A stretch of DNA of 64,000 nt from Euglena gracilis (Eukaryota > Euglenida > Euglenophyceae > Euglenales). A program made the position numbers and the translations under genes. The stretch spans positions 7,513,425 to 7,577,424 of the forward strand of contig CP154954.1 of the NCBI GenBank assembly GCA_039621445.1. Direction: 5' to 3'. The notes under the pieces were generated by a model. That model saw nothing but the letters and a program-made list of their open reading frames with translations, was not told the DNA's origin and searched no databases. Below, piece after piece: positions 63,030 to 64,000 of this stretch; the first letter of the stretch is position 1; each line of letters opens with the position of its first letter.

Positions 63030-64000
63030 CCGGTCACGCCCAGTCACGCCCAGTCACGCGCATTCACACGCAGTCACACCCATCCACACACAGTAACGCC
63101 CAGTCACACGCAGCCACACGCAGTCACGCCCAGTCATACCCAGTCACACGCAGCCACGCCCAGTCACACGCAGCCACGCACAGTCACACGCAGTCACGCC
63201 CAGTCACACACAGTCATACTCATTCACACGCACGCAGTCGCACGCGCAGCCACGCCCAGTCACGCGCAGTCACACGCAGCCACGCCCAGTCACACGCAGT
63301 CATGCCCAGTCACGCCCAGTCACACGCAGTCAGGCCCAGTCATGCCCATTCACACACAGTCACGCCCAGTCACACGCAGCCACGCCCAGTCACACGCAGT
63401 CACGCCCAGTCACGCCCAGTCACACGCAGTGATGCCCAGTCATGTCCAGTCACACGCAGTCACACGCAGCCACGCCCGGTCACACGCAGTCACGCCCAGT
63501 CACGCCCAGTCACACGCAGCCACCCCCAGTCACACACAGTCACGCCCAGTCACGCCCAGTCACGCCCAGTCACGCCCAGTCACACGCAGTCACACGCAGC
63601 CACGCCCAGTCACACGCAGCCACGCCCAGTCACACGCAGTCACGCCCAGTCACACGCAGTCACGCCCAGTCACGCCCAGTCACGCCCAGTCACGTCCAGT
63701 CACACGCAGTCACGCCCAGTCACACGCAGTCACGCCCAGTCACACGCAGCCACGCCCAGTCACACGCAGTCACGCCCAGTCACGCCCAGTCACGCCCAGT
63801 CACGCCCAGTCACACGCAGTCATGCCCAGTCACACGCAGCCACGCCCAGTCACACGCAGCCACGCCCAGTCACACGCAGTCACGCCCAGTCACGCCCAGC
63901 CACTCGCAGTCATGCCCAGTCACACGCAGCCACACCCAGTCACGCCTAGTCACGCCCAGTCACGTGCAGTCCCACGCAGTCACGCCCAGCCACACGCAGT
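63030..64000. repeat. 10-bp minisatellite CACGCCCAGT / CACACGCAGT
   Basis: Alternating 10-base units (CACGCCCAGT, CACACGCAGT, CACACGCAGC) continue to the window end. An open frame runs through because the units lack stops, but it is composition-driven. Confidence 0.95.

Noticed and set aside
62741-63949. 402-codon open frame rich in H, S, Q, P
   Set aside because: It is read through a 10-bp minisatellite without stops and has no non-repetitive domain.

Overview
The window looks like nuclear DNA of a protist, most probably a euglenozoan (euglenid, possibly diplonemid). The reason is the introns: almost none are GT-AG. Nearly all follow a rule known from euglenid nonconventional introns, exon|N3-CAG ... 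CTG-N5|exon, in which the two inner triplets can base-pair. TTAGGG-type telomere-like repeats (34.55 kb, 11.66 kb), GC-rich exons and very repetitive, poly-G/poly-C-rich introns fit this. I cannot name the species.

Only one gene family is confidently recognised, in two tandem copies on the minus strand. TRPV-A runs from about 23.9 kb down to 1.4 kb and leaves the window before its C-terminus. TRPV-B runs from about 61.3 kb down to a stop at 44.575 kb. Both encode TRPV-type cation channels: N-terminal ankyrin repeats, a TRPV linker, transmembrane helices S1-S6 with a G-D selectivity filter, and a TRP-box-like C-terminus. I resolved 20 exons in A and 22 in B. Fourteen exons have identical lengths in the two copies. 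Two more agree once one extra intron in each copy is allowed for.

Those two copy-specific introns (7770-8142 in A, 58823-59188 in B) and the end triplets of the other introns are the main discovery. Triplets are fully complementary in 32 of 40 introns. At three orthologous sites the pair has changed but stays complementary (CAG/CTG to CTG/CAG or CGG/CCG). The A-specific intron begins and ends with a perfect 12-bp inverted repeat and carries a 6-of-8 direct repeat. The same window holds several hAT-like non-autonomous elements that start CAGG, end CCTG and are flanked by 8-bp target duplications. Since 3 + 5 = 8, an intron defined as N3-CAG...CTG-N5 is exactly an hAT-like element plus one copy of its target duplication, so removing it restores the original codon series.

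Layout: 1-1.4 kb TCGAGGAGG repeats and G/C tracts; 1.4-23.9 kb TRPV-A, whose 6.7-kb intron (10.3-17.0 kb) holds palindrome arrays, telomere-associated fold-back repeats, a 2.2-kb GAA/AAC/AAT/ACC block and GATA/TATATG microsatellites; 23.9-44.6 kb mostly repeats (hAT-like elements, inverted-end elements, a 163-bp satellite, a Ty3/gypsy RNase H relic, a few orphan exon candidates); 44.6-61.3 kb TRPV-B; 61.3-64 kb a possible first exon, then a 10-bp minisatellite running off the end. I saw no rRNA, tRNA, CRISPR array or prokaryotic gene.
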